From NCBI GenBank assembly GCA_947476215.1, contig CANJQI010000036.1, positions 1 through 37,874 on the forward strand: a stretch of DNA of 37,874 nt, in the 5' to 3' direction. Made by a program: the position numbers and the translations under genes. The notes under the pieces are model-generated. The model did not search any database. It was given only the letters and a program-made list of their open reading frames with translations, and was not told where the DNA came from. The DNA is from Betaproteobacteria bacterium (GTDB taxonomy: Bacteria; Pseudomonadota; Gammaproteobacteria; Burkholderiales; SG8-41). Numbering within the stretch: position 1 is the stretch's first letter; each line of letters starts with the position of its first letter. This document shows, one piece after another, positions 17,851-27,057 of the stretch.

Positions 17851-17870
17851 ATAATGAAAGACCTGACCCC
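17851..17870. repeat. Inverted copy of the RAYT-flanking repeat on the 5' side
   Basis: ataatgaaagacctgacccc is the reverse complement of ggggtcaggtctttcattat; one mismatch to 16947-16966. Confidence 0.85.
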
Positions 17871-18193
17871 TTATTACCCTCGGATGGCAGGTGCCTCAAT
17901 ACCATCGCGCCACCGGCGCCCATATTTCCGCGCAGAACCGAGCCCTGCCGTCCAGCGCGAGACTGGCAGCGCTTTCCGGTGATTCCTGTCAGGTAGCGCC
18001 CGGCACGTCTTCCGATTCGGCACAAGAAACGATTGGATCCAGCCCTTGGTAAGGTTGCCAGTTGACGCCCGCTGCGCCCATCCTACTTGCTGCCGTACCA
18101 GCAAGACTCAAACGTAGCGTCCGCAGAAAAGCGTGACCAGCAGCAATTACGATACCCCGTTCCGGCGGGGCTCGGTGATTCCCGGGCGTCTAT

Positions 18194-19546
18194 TTACCGG
18201 GTCAGCAGCGGCACGATACTAGACACATCCCTGACTTCATCCAGATTCCGCGCCGTCTTCAGCAGCTTTTCGCATTGCTCATCACTGATCACGACTTTTG
18301 CAAGGCGCCGGAATTTCTCGTTCACGTCTTCCGCGCTCATCGAACGCAACATGTGAACGCAGTCGGTGTGGGTTACGCCTGACTTCAGCCGCACCGTGAT
18401 GCGCGCGCCGCGCGGGCGGGTTTTCTGCCATTCGTCCTCGATTTCGGGATCGACTTCGGCGTGAATCTTCTTGCTCAGCTCGACGATTTCCGGCGCTTTG
18501 AGATTCTTTTCGGTGTACTCCTGAAAACCGGCATTGCCGGTGATCAGATACAGCGCAAGGCTGTAGTTGGCGCTGAACTGCGCTGCCGTCAGATCTTCGG
18601 GCTCGGTTATCAGACCGATCACGTCGAGCGCGTGTTGGTTGGTGCCCGCCCGGATTTCGGCGATGTCCTGCGGCTTGAATTTGTGCTGCTTGACCATGCG
18701 GTCCAGCGCCTCGGTCATGGGTTGTATGTAACCATCCTGCGCATAGATCTTGTAATGCACATCAAGTATCTGCCATTTGCTGCCGAGGCCGGCGGTCAGC
18801 AGCGCGGGATTCGGGTTACGGGCGACGCCGCGCAGAAAACCACGATCGCCCTCTATCATGGTGTCCGGTCCGGTCAGTCCCTCCGCGGCGAGCAATGCCG
18901 AACGCATGCCGTTCGAGCCCGCCATGCCGCCATAGATGCGTTTGACCGTGCCGCGTCCACTGGGTGGCGCTTCGGTGAGGCCCGACGAATGCGCACCGGC
19001 AATGCTGAGCGCGTGCAGCATGGTTTTCTCATCGAAACGCAGCAGCTTGCCGACTGCTGCCGCCGCGCCAAACGGACCGCAGGTACCGCTGGGTTGGTAC
19101 GCGCCTTTTAGAAGCTCGGGTTGCGCCGACAAACTAACGCGCACCATGACTTCGAATGCCGCGACGAGGGCAGTAATGAATTCCATGCCACTGCTCAGTT
19201 GCTGTTCGCCGATGGCAAGCACGGCCGGCACCGCCACGCATCCGCCCTTGATGCCGGCGGCGGCATGATTGTCATCCATCTCGAAACCGTGGCCGAACGT
19301 GCCATTGACGAAAGCCGCGTGCACCGGCGATGTCTTCAGGCCGTAATTGACGACCGTGCTTTTCGCGACGCCGCCCTGGCTCTGCACATAACGATAGACC
19401 GACTTGGCCCACGGCAGCGTGCTGCCCGCGAGCTGCAGGCCCCACGCATGCATGGCTATCTCCTTGGCCTTTTCGATCACCGGCTGCGGGAGGTCGGAAT
19501 ACTTTAGTTGCACTGCAAATTGCGCCAACTGTCGTGTGTAGTCCAA
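18194..19546 (-). CDS. MmgE/PrpD family protein
   Basis: QFAVQLKYSDLPQPVIEKAKEIAMHAWGLQLAGS...FGHGFEMDDNH...GTCGPFGAAAAVGKLL...GGMAGSNGMRSALLAAEGLTGP. Confidence 0.9.
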   Translation of the reverse strand: MDYTRQLAQFAVQLKYSDLPQPVIEKAKEIAMHAWGLQLAGSTLPWAKSVYRYVQSQGGVAKSTVVNYGLKTSPVHAAFVNGTFGHGFEMDDNHAAAGIKGGCVAVPAVLAIGEQQLSSGMEFITALVAAFEVMVRVSLSAQPELLKGAYQPSGTCGPFGAAAAVGKLLRFDEKTMLHALSIAGAHSSGLTEAPPSGRGTVKRIYGGMAGSNGMRSALLAAEGLTGPDTMIEGDRGFLRGVARNPNPALLTAGLGSKWQILDVHYKIYAQDGYIQPMTEALDRMVKQHKFKPQDIAEIRAGTNQHALDVIGLITEPEDLTAAQFSANYSLALYLITGNAGFQEYTEKNLKAPEIVELSKKIHAEVDPEIEDEWQKTRPRGARITVRLKSGVTHTDCVHMLRSMSAEDVNEKFRRLAKVVISDEQCEKLLKTARNLDEVRDVSSIVPLLTR

Positions 19547-19582
19547 GGGAGCGTCCTTTCCGTGTTAAGAGTGGATAGCTTC

Positions 19583-20389
19583 CTACATGTATCCGCCACC
19601 GGAGACGATGATGCGGTCGCCGGTCACGTAGGACGATTCATCGGAGGCCAGGAACACCGCCACGCTCGCAACTTCCTGACGTGTGCCCTGCCGACCCAGC
19701 GGCGACAACTTGTAGCGATCCTCTTCGGTGCTCGTCGGGTCGCCGACCTGCCCTGTGCGGATCATTTCGCCCTTTTCGTTCTTGACCGTGTACCACTCCG
19801 GATTGAGGCGGTCGTTCTGGATGTTCGCAAGCGACAACAGGTTGGCGCGCACGTTATAGCGTCCGAATGCCTGCGCAAGCCCCTTGATCAGCCCGTGCAG
19901 GCCGTGCTTGGATGCCGCCAGCGCCGCCACGTAGGGAAACGCCGCCGTCGTTGCCGAATTGCCGCCGAGCGCGATAAAGCTGCCGCTCCTGCGCTCCATC
20001 ATGCCCGGCGCCAGCGCCTTGGCGAGATAAAAAGTCGAGTGCAAATTCACGTCGAAGATGCGGTGCCACTCTTCGTAGGAGTATTCCCACGGCAGCTTGT
20101 TGCTGCGTATGCCGGCGACACTGACCGAGATATCTATCTTGCCGAAATGGTCCAGGCCCGCCTTGACCATGCGGTTGATGTCTTCGTGCGCACCGACGTC
20201 GCCCAGCAACGCCAGCGTCTTGGCGCCATGACTCTCGCACTCCTTGGCCACCGCGTTCAATTCCTCGCTGCGCGATCTCGCGATAAGAACGAGGTCCGCG
20301 CCTTCGCGCGCGTAGGCAATGGCTATCGCCCTGCCGTTATTGCGTCCCGCGCCGGAAATGATCGCGGTCTTGCCTTTGAGTCGCTGCAT
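19583..20389 (-). CDS. SDR family oxidoreductase
   Basis: KTAIISGAGRNNGRAIAIAYAREGADLVLIARS...YVAALAASKHGLHGLIKGLAQAFGRYNVRANLLS...FLASDESSYVTGDRIIVSGGGYM. Confidence 0.92.
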   Translation of the reverse strand: MQRLKGKTAIISGAGRNNGRAIAIAYAREGADLVLIARSRSEELNAVAKECESHGAKTLALLGDVGAHEDINRMVKAGLDHFGKIDISVSVAGIRSNKLPWEYSYEEWHRIFDVNLHSTFYLAKALAPGMMERRSGSFIALGGNSATTAAFPYVAALAASKHGLHGLIKGLAQAFGRYNVRANLLSLANIQNDRLNPEWYTVKNEKGEMIRTGQVGDPTSTEEDRYKLSPLGRQGTRQEVASVAVFLASDESSYVTGDRIIVSGGGYM

Positions 20390-20447
20390 ACTGTCCTCGT
20401 GAGAATTTTTTTCGTTCGAACGATTAACCGGAAATCATGTAACTATG

Positions 20448-21584
20448 CTAGGTCGTGGTGTCGACGACCACCTCATTGCCCTCAACGCGCAGCTTATGCG
20501 GATGCTGATCGGATACCCATTCCGTCCAGTCCACGATCTCCTGAAACTTGGGATCGTCGGGCGTTACCACGTACGGTTGCGCCATGTTGTTGATGAAACA
20601 GGGGAGGAAGGAAACGCGGTCTATGCCTTTCTTGCTGATCACGGCTTTGGCCAGCATAGTCTTGCGGCAATGCGTGGGAAACTGGTACATGCCGTGCGGC
20701 GGCAGACATTCCTTGTCGATCGGAAACCAGATCAGATTCCAGTCGAACGTGCCTGAGGTGCGCTTGTTGGAGCCCGTGGTCATGAAATTGCCTATGCTGT
20801 AGAAGCATACCTTGCCCTTGTAGACTTCAATGGCCTTGATTGAATGCGCGTGGTGGCCGAGTATCAGGTCCACGCCGGCATCGATGGCCGCGTGCGCGAC
20901 CGGCTCCTGATACGTGCATATCGTTTTGGGAACGTGGCGCAGTCCCCAGTGTATGGACATGATCACGACGTCGGCCAATTTCTTCGCCTTACGGACATCA
21001 TCCTGCAGCGCCTTGATGTCCTCGGCATACGGTTCGGTGATGATCTTGGGCGGCGTTCCGGGCTGGAACTCTTCCGGCGCGTAATATGTATGCGCGCGCA
21101 TCGGTGCTATGCCTGCTTTTCCATCGCCGGCGGCCTGACCATCGCGCAATACCGAGCAATAGGCCAGAAATGCGATCTTCACACCGTTGCGTTCGACGAT
21201 GGCCGGCTTGCGCGCCTCTTCCCCGTCCTTGCCCGCGCCTATCACATGCTTACCCATGCGCCGGAACATGTCGGCCGTATCCAGCACTGCTTCGGGCCCC
21301 CAGTCCATGGCGTGATTGCTGGCGAGCGAGATGATGTCCATGCCTGATTTCTCCCACACCGACGCATAATCCGGATGCAGACGGGTCAGGTTGCCGCCGG
21401 GCCCATTCGCATACTCGGGCAGCCAGCCGCGCTCGGAGTACGTTCTCTCGCATTGCCCGAAGCGCAGATCGGCTTTTTGCAGTTCCGGCAGGATGAGCTC
21501 GGCGAATTTCTCGGTAGGCGCATGAATCGGGCCTATGTCGCCGCCGGCCACCAGGGTAACAGTTGAGCTGCTTTTTTCGGGCAT
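20448..21584 (-). CDS. CapA family protein (poly-gamma-glutamate biosynthesis-type metallophosphatase fold)
   Basis: VTLVAGGDIGPIHAP...DIISLASNHAMDWGPEAVLDTADMFRRMGKHVIGAGKDGEEARKPAIVERNGVKIAFLAYCS...SIHWG...ILGHHAHSIKAIEVYKGKVCFYSIGNF. Confidence 0.92.
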   Translation of the reverse strand: MPEKSSSTVTLVAGGDIGPIHAPTEKFAELILPELQKADLRFGQCERTYSERGWLPEYANGPGGNLTRLHPDYASVWEKSGMDIISLASNHAMDWGPEAVLDTADMFRRMGKHVIGAGKDGEEARKPAIVERNGVKIAFLAYCSVLRDGQAAGDGKAGIAPMRAHTYYAPEEFQPGTPPKIITEPYAEDIKALQDDVRKAKKLADVVIMSIHWGLRHVPKTICTYQEPVAHAAIDAGVDLILGHHAHSIKAIEVYKGKVCFYSIGNFMTTGSNKRTSGTFDWNLIWFPIDKECLPPHGMYQFPTHCRKTMLAKAVISKKGIDRVSFLPCFINNMAQPYVVTPDDPKFQEIVDWTEWVSDQHPHKLRVEGNEVVVDTTT

Positions 21585-21824
21585 TTCAAATTCCTTTCAG
21601 AGAGTTAAACCAACGCCGGTCACGTAGATGCAGCGGCGTGAAATCCGGGCGGCAAAGTGAAAATATCAGTAGTATTACGTCTGGAACTTCGGATTATGGC
21701 GAAAGAGATCCCTGCGGCACACTTGCCGGTCATCGAATTCGCACGGAAAAACAGATACGACGTGCAACGCCATTGCACGCCGCAAGCCTTTGCCTAACCT
21801 TAACCGATTGATGGGTGAGAATAC

Positions 21825-22775
21825 ATGAGTCAAAAACTAGTAGCAACCGTCGCGACAGCCTTTGCAATTTCTTTTTCCGCAAACGCCCAGGATTTCCCCA
21901 ATCGGCCCATACGCATGATCACCTCGCCGGCCGGAGGAGGCAATGACCTGCCGGCACGTCTGGTGGCACAGGGGATAGCCGCGACGCTCGGTCAACAGGT
22001 CATTGTGGAGAACCGGCCCAGCGTGCTGATCGGGGACCTTGTGGCCAAGGCCCCACCGGATGGATACACGCTATTGCTCAGCGGTGGTCCGCACTGGCTG
22101 GGGCCGTTTTTCGAGAAAACCTCCTACGACCCGGTTAAAGACTTCGCGCCGATTTCCATCGTCGACCGCGCACCGGTGATACTCGTCGTGCATCCCTCGA
22201 TGCCGATCAAATCGGTCAAGGATCTGATTGCGCTGGCGAAGGCCAGGCCCGGGCAGCTCAACTACGCGTCGGGCGCCCCCGGCGGGTCCAATCATCTGGC
22301 GGCCATATTGTTCAACCACATGGCAGGCGTTGATATCGTGCGCATACCCTACTCCGGTAGTGCGCCCGGGATGGTCGCGCTGGTCGGCGGCCATGTGCAC
22401 ATCATGTTCCCTTCGGCGGGCGGTGCGTGGCCGCACGTCAAGGCGGGCCGTCTGCGCGCACTTGCCATGGGCAGCGCCGAGCCATCGCCGCTTGCGCCGG
22501 GCGTGCCGACCATCGCTGCGATGGGCGTGCCGGGGTATGTATCGGATGCGCTGCACGCCGCGTTCGCGCCCGCACGAACGCCGGCGCCGATCGTGGAGAA
22601 ACTGAGTCAGGAGATCGCGCGGTACCTGAAAACCACCGACGCGCGCGAAAAATTCCTCAATACCGGCGCGGAGCCTGTCAGCAGCACGCCCGATGAACTC
22701 GCGTCCATGATCAAGTCCGAAATGGCGCGCATCGCGAAAGTCGTCAAAGCCGCCGGGATACCGCCGCCGCTATAG
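21825..22775 (+). CDS. Bug/TctC family substrate-binding protein
   Basis: FPNRPIRMITSPAGGGNDLPARLVAQGIAATLGQQVIVENRP...APGVPTIAAMGVPGYVS. Confidence 0.93.
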   Translation: MSQKLVATVATAFAISFSANAQDFPNRPIRMITSPAGGGNDLPARLVAQGIAATLGQQVIVENRPSVLIGDLVAKAPPDGYTLLLSGGPHWLGPFFEKTSYDPVKDFAPISIVDRAPVILVVHPSMPIKSVKDLIALAKARPGQLNYASGAPGGSNHLAAILFNHMAGVDIVRIPYSGSAPGMVALVGGHVHIMFPSAGGAWPHVKAGRLRALAMGSAEPSPLAPGVPTIAAMGVPGYVSDALHAAFAPARTPAPIVEKLSQEIARYLKTTDAREKFLNTGAEPVSSTPDELASMIKSEMARIAKVVKAAGIPPPL

Positions 22776-22843
22776 TTCGCTGAATTCTGGCTATACAGGA
22801 TCGTATCCGGCAGCTTCACGTTTCATCCGAGGAAAATCCGATT

Positions 22844-22973
22844 AACCGCCAAGACGCCAGGATCGCCACGCAAAACAATTGCCTGTAAACCCAGAAATGG
22901 AGAACCTCAATGGTAAGCGGCATGTCGCCTTCAATTTATTGATTTTCATGGCGTCCTTGGCGTCTTGTCGGTT
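22844..22973. repeat. Inverted-repeat intergenic element
   Basis: aaccgccaagacgcca (22844-22859) and tggcgtcttgtcggtt (22958-22973), reverse complementary at 15/16 positions. Confidence 0.75.
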
Positions 22974-22991
22974 CAAATGCCGTTTTTAGGT

Positions 22992-23768
22992 TCACCGCCC
23001 CTTGTAATTCGGTTTGCGCTTCTCGGCGAATGCCTTGCGTCCCTCGATACGGTCGTCGGTGTTGAAGAGCAACCCAAAAGCCTGCCGTTCGAAATCCAGA
23101 GCATGAGCAATCGGCATGTCCATGCCTCTGCGCACCAGACGCTTGACCGCCCGCACCGACAATGGCGCGTTGCTCGCGATCCGGGTGGCAATTTCGCGTG
23201 CGCTCGCCATGAGTTCGGAGGGCGGCACCACCCTGCTGACGAGACCAATGCGATACGCCTCGTTCGCATCGATGCGATCGCCGGTGAGCAGCATCAGCAT
23301 CGCGTTCGACATTCCGATTGCACGCGGCAGGCGCTGCGTTCCGCCTGACCCCGGAAGGCTGCCGACACGCACTTCGGTCAATGCGAACAACGCATTGGTC
23401 GATGCAACCCGTATGTCGCAGGCAAGCGCGAGCTCCATGCCGCCGCCCATCGCGTAACCATTCACCGCGGCGATCAGCGGTTTATCCATGTCCAGGCTCG
23501 CCGCCAGTGCGCCACCGCCGGGCCTGTTCAGGTACTGCTGCGCGAAGGTCTCCGAACCCGGCAGGGTCTTCTTGAGGTCGGCGCCGGCGCAGAACGCTTT
23601 TTCCCCGGCGCCAGTCAGTATCGCCACCCAGATGTCGTCATCGTCGCGTATGCGATCCCAGATCTTGAATAATTCATCCTTCATTTCCGGATCGATGGCA
23701 TTCATGGCTTCCGGACGGTTCAATACGATGGTGGCAACGTGATCGGTTACATCGACTTGTACGCTCAT
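22992..23768 (-). CDS. Enoyl-CoA hydratase/isomerase family protein
   Basis: MSVQVDVTDHVATIVLNRPEAMNAIDPEMKDEL...GAGEKAFCAGADLKK...AAVNGYAMGGGMELALACDIRVAS: crotonase signature. Confidence 0.95.
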   Translation of the reverse strand: MSVQVDVTDHVATIVLNRPEAMNAIDPEMKDELFKIWDRIRDDDDIWVAILTGAGEKAFCAGADLKKTLPGSETFAQQYLNRPGGGALAASLDMDKPLIAAVNGYAMGGGMELALACDIRVASTNALFALTEVRVGSLPGSGGTQRLPRAIGMSNAMLMLLTGDRIDANEAYRIGLVSRVVPPSELMASAREIATRIASNAPLSVRAVKRLVRRGMDMPIAHALDFERQAFGLLFNTDDRIEGRKAFAEKRKPNYKGR

Positions 23769-23933
23769 GCGAGTTTTCCTCAGAAAGTTAGTGCGTGAAT
23801 ATTGAAGTGGGACTGATGGCGAGGGCACTGATATTATATGTCCGAGGCTCATGACTGCGATGCGGATCTCCGGCACTACGCATAAGGCAGAGGCGATGGG
23901 GCATTCTTATTTTTTGGCCAATTCAGACTCCCA

Positions 23934-23998
23934 ACGCAGAGGTTCGCAGTGGAAAACCGATCGCTTGAGTCGATCGCCTACCCCGCGCACCTCTGCGT
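23934..23998. repeat. Intergenic inverted repeat with nested CGATCG palindromes
   Basis: acgcagagg (23934-23942) / cctctgcgt (23990-23998); inner cgatcg at 23958-23963 and 23971-23976. Confidence 0.6.
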
Positions 23999-24079
23999 CC
24001 CCTGCGTCCACCGCGTCAAGAGGTTGGTTTTTCACATGATCGAACACGCCATCTACATAGCAACTCCCATGGAAAATTC

Positions 24080-25471
24080 ATGCCAGGACTGACCGAAAAT
24101 ATCGCGCGATTCATTTTTCAAACCACTTACGAAAACATTCCCGCTACGGCTATTGCGCAATCGAAAAAATCCATCACCGATACGTTTGCAGTCATCCTGG
24201 CGGGCGCAAACAGCGAAGTGACGCCGCACCTGACGAGCTACGTCCAGATATCGAGCGGGATGGGGAGCATACCGATACTGGGGACCCGTCTTACGGCATC
24301 GCCGGAAGTTGCGGCCATGGTCAATGGAACTTTTGGGCATGCGCTCGACTATGACGACGTGCTGGCCATCATGCCGGGCCATCCGAGCGCGATCATAGTT
24401 GCCGCGATCTTGTCTCACATGGATAAGCGAAAAATCAGCGGACGCCAACTGCTCGAAGCGTACATAGTTGGCATTGAACTCGCAGGCAAGATAGGACCGG
24501 CCATTACCATCGGACATTACAACCGCGGATTTCACGGCACCGGCACCCTAGGAATATTTGCCGCGGTGGGCGCGCTCGCGAAACTGCGCAACCTCGATAT
24601 CCCCACGACACGCATGGCGCTGGGTATCGCGTGTTCGATGGCCAGCGGCGTACGGCGCAATTTCGGCACCATGACCAAACCGCTGCATACGGGATGGGCG
24701 GCACGCAGTGCTCTCACGGCGGTCGATCTCGCGACTTGCGGATTCACGGCAGCGCAGGATGCGCTCGAAGCCAGATCGGGTTTCTTCGATGCTTATGGCG
24801 TGGAGGCTTCGGACCCGGAAGCAGCATGTGATGTGCTGGGCAAGCCGTGGACCGTGCTGGACCCGGGCATCGCGCTCAAGCTTTTCCCGTGTTATGCGGG
24901 CTCGCACCGCGCCATGGACGGCGTGTTGCAACTGGCGAACACATTGAAGTTCACGGCCGATAAGCTGGCGCATCTCGAATGCCGCATGCCTCCGGGTGGC
25001 ATGCGCGTGCTCATTTATCCTGCCCCCACCACCGGCCTGGAAGGAAAATTCAGCCTGCAGTACTCGCTTGCAGCCGGCATTCTTGACCAGAAATATGCGC
25101 TGTGGACTTTTACCGACGAGGCGGTGCGTCGTCCCGAAATTCAGGATGTCATGCGCAAGGTTACGGTTGTGGAGGATGCGCGCTGTGGCGGGAACGATCC
25201 ACTGATGGAGACCAAGGTCGGCGGCAGCCGCGGCTTTGTCGAGGTTGAAGTCTCGCTGAAAGATGGACGTAGGGAAACGCTTAGGGTAGATACCGCACCG
25301 GGCCACGGCTCGAGGCAATTATCCTGGGACGACCTCAATCGCAAATTTACCGACTGCGCGAACTATGCAGAGGTGGATCAGGAGCGCGCGCAGCGCGCCT
25401 GGAAAATGCTGATGGTGCTTGAACAATGCACGGACATAAGCGCGATTACCGGACTGCTGGTCAAGTCTTGA
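24080..25471 (+). CDS. MmgE/PrpD family protein
   Basis: ARFIFQTTYENIPATAIAQSKKSITDTFAVILAG...MVNGTFGHALDYDDVLAIMPGHPSAIIVAAIL...ALKLFPCYAGSHRAMDGVLQL. Confidence 0.92.
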   Translation: MPGLTENIARFIFQTTYENIPATAIAQSKKSITDTFAVILAGANSEVTPHLTSYVQISSGMGSIPILGTRLTASPEVAAMVNGTFGHALDYDDVLAIMPGHPSAIIVAAILSHMDKRKISGRQLLEAYIVGIELAGKIGPAITIGHYNRGFHGTGTLGIFAAVGALAKLRNLDIPTTRMALGIACSMASGVRRNFGTMTKPLHTGWAARSALTAVDLATCGFTAAQDALEARSGFFDAYGVEASDPEAACDVLGKPWTVLDPGIALKLFPCYAGSHRAMDGVLQLANTLKFTADKLAHLECRMPPGGMRVLIYPAPTTGLEGKFSLQYSLAAGILDQKYALWTFTDEAVRRPEIQDVMRKVTVVEDARCGGNDPLMETKVGGSRGFVEVEVSLKDGRRETLRVDTAPGHGSRQLSWDDLNRKFTDCANYAEVDQERAQRAWKMLMVLEQCTDISAITGLLVKS

Positions 25472-25532
25472 ATTCAATTGCCACCGGCGTGATCGCAGGT
25501 TAATAGTAGATACTTCATTGTCCCGGCCGCGC

Positions 25533-25548
25533 GGGCAACTTGTTGCCC
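25533..25548. terminator. Hairpin between convergent MmgE/PrpD genes (possible terminator or common intergenic repeat)
   Basis: gggcaa-cttg-ttgccc between stops at 25471 (+) and 25572 (-). Confidence 0.4.
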
Positions 25549-25571
25549 ACCCTACGGAGTGCGACGCGTGT

Positions 25572-26984
25572 CTATTCGAGGACTAACGCAGCAGGTATCT
25601 CGGACATACTTTCCATTTCTTCGAGGTGCCACAGGCGATCCAGCAACGCGGTGACGCGCTTCGCGCCCAATCTGTCTTCGGTAAGTCGGTGGAATTTTTC
25701 CGCGATTTGGGCGTCGCTATTGACGTCGGAAAGATCTCCAAATTCGCCGCCGGTTTCGCCGATCAGACGCTGACCGTCGTTGGTCAATACCGTGACCCGC
25801 GTGCGGTGCTTGACCGGCACTTGTTCATAGAGCGCGGTGAATTCCGGATTGGCTGTTACCTCGATCCTCATGAGCAGCGCGCGCAGGTCTGGATTCTTCA
25901 GATGCGCGTCGTCAAAGGCACGCTGCGTGATCGTTCCGTCCATCAGCGTCGCGGCGACGATATACGGGATGCTGTGATCCGCGCTTTCGTGCGTGTCGGG
26001 GTGCCAGTGATGTTCATTGGTGCCGAGTTGATCCTTGGCGCGCTGGTACGTTTCAACGATGACCTGTGTGATATTGTTGATGTGGCCCCGATACTGAACG
26101 TTTTCCGCAGCGAGTATGGACGGTATGGTGGTGCCGCCGGACGAGCGTGGCTTGATCAGGGTATCCATGATCTTGAACGGATTTCCGTTGCCGCCCATCA
26201 CATCCAGCGCATAGCGTTTTAACGCGACATGGTCGCACCATCCGGCCTTGCCTTCGAAGGGCAGATGCGGTCCCTCCATGCCCTCGCGCGCCAGCAGCGC
26301 CGCAAATACGCCTGCGCGTCCGGCCTGTCCGCTCGCAACTGCTTTGAACATCGTCAGATGCCCGGTCCTTGCCTGGGCCAGCGCGTTGTTGGGCACGACA
26401 GCCATAGCCACGCAGTGCACGAGCTGGGCCGGCGACAATTTGAGCAGCTTGCCGGCTGCCAGTGCGGTCGCCATGCAAATGTAGTTGGTGTAATCAAAAC
26501 CCGCCGAGATCCTGACCGCATCCGCGGTGCGCAGGTGAATTTCATAGGCGAGCACCACGCTGCTGATGAGATCCCTGCCGCTTGCCTTTGCGAACTCCGC
26601 CACGGAAATCAACGGCGTTACCGAGTCGCTGGGATGGCCGGCCATCACGCCGGGCCGGTGGTAACCGTCATTCATTTCCATGTAGCGCGCCGTGGTGGCA
26701 TTGACGAATGCCGCGAGGTCCGGGGCGGTCTTCATCCGCGTGCCTATGATGGTGGCGCCGTGCGCATTGGGCATGGTCGCCGCGAGGTGGCGGGCGATGC
26801 GGCACGGTTCGCCGAAAAATCCGCCGATCAGCGCACCGAGCGTGTCTATGACGCGAACCTTGGCTGCGTGTATCGCTGCCGGCGACAGGGCGTCGTAGGT
26901 CAAATCGCTGGTGTAACTTACCAAGCGCTCCTGTATGGTATCTGTCGCCTTGTTTGCATTGTTTTTTTCAGTATTTTTCATAGC
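25572..26984 (-). CDS. MmgE/PrpD family protein (close paralogue of 79-1479)
   Basis: LTYDALSPAAIHAAKVRVIDTLGALIGGFFGEP...GHPSDSVTPLISVAEFAKASG; clear similarity to the first gene along its length. ATG at 26984 or upstream. Confidence 0.92.
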   Translation of the reverse strand, partial: AMKNTEKNNANKATDTIQERLVSYTSDLTYDALSPAAIHAAKVRVIDTLGALIGGFFGEPCRIARHLAATMPNAHGATIIGTRMKTAPDLAAFVNATTARYMEMNDGYHRPGVMAGHPSDSVTPLISVAEFAKASGRDLISSVVLAYEIHLRTADAVRISAGFDYTNYICMATALAAGKLLKLSPAQLVHCVAMAVVPNNALAQARTGHLTMFKAVASGQAGRAGVFAALLAREGMEGPHLPFEGKAGWCDHVALKRYALDVMGGNGNPFKIMDTLIKPRSSGGTTIPSILAAENVQYRGHINNITQVIVETYQRAKDQLGTNEHHWHPDTHESADHSIPYIVAATLMDGTITQRAFDDAHLKNPDLRALLMRIEVTANPEFTALYEQVPVKHRTRVTVLTNDGQRLIGETGGEFGDLSDVNSDAQIAEKFHRLTEDRLGAKRVTALLDRLWHLEEMESMSEIPAALVLE

Positions 26985-27057
26985 AGGATTCCTGATCGTG
27001 CGCGTGAATTGTGCTGCGGACATCGAGTGGGGGAACGTGACGTCGCGGCGTGCGGAT

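Noticed and set aside
17874-18104. Minus-strand 76-aa ORF in the gap between the RAYT and MmgE/PrpD genes
   Set aside because: No family recognised; GWAQRAS-like translation looks like intergenic repeat sequence.
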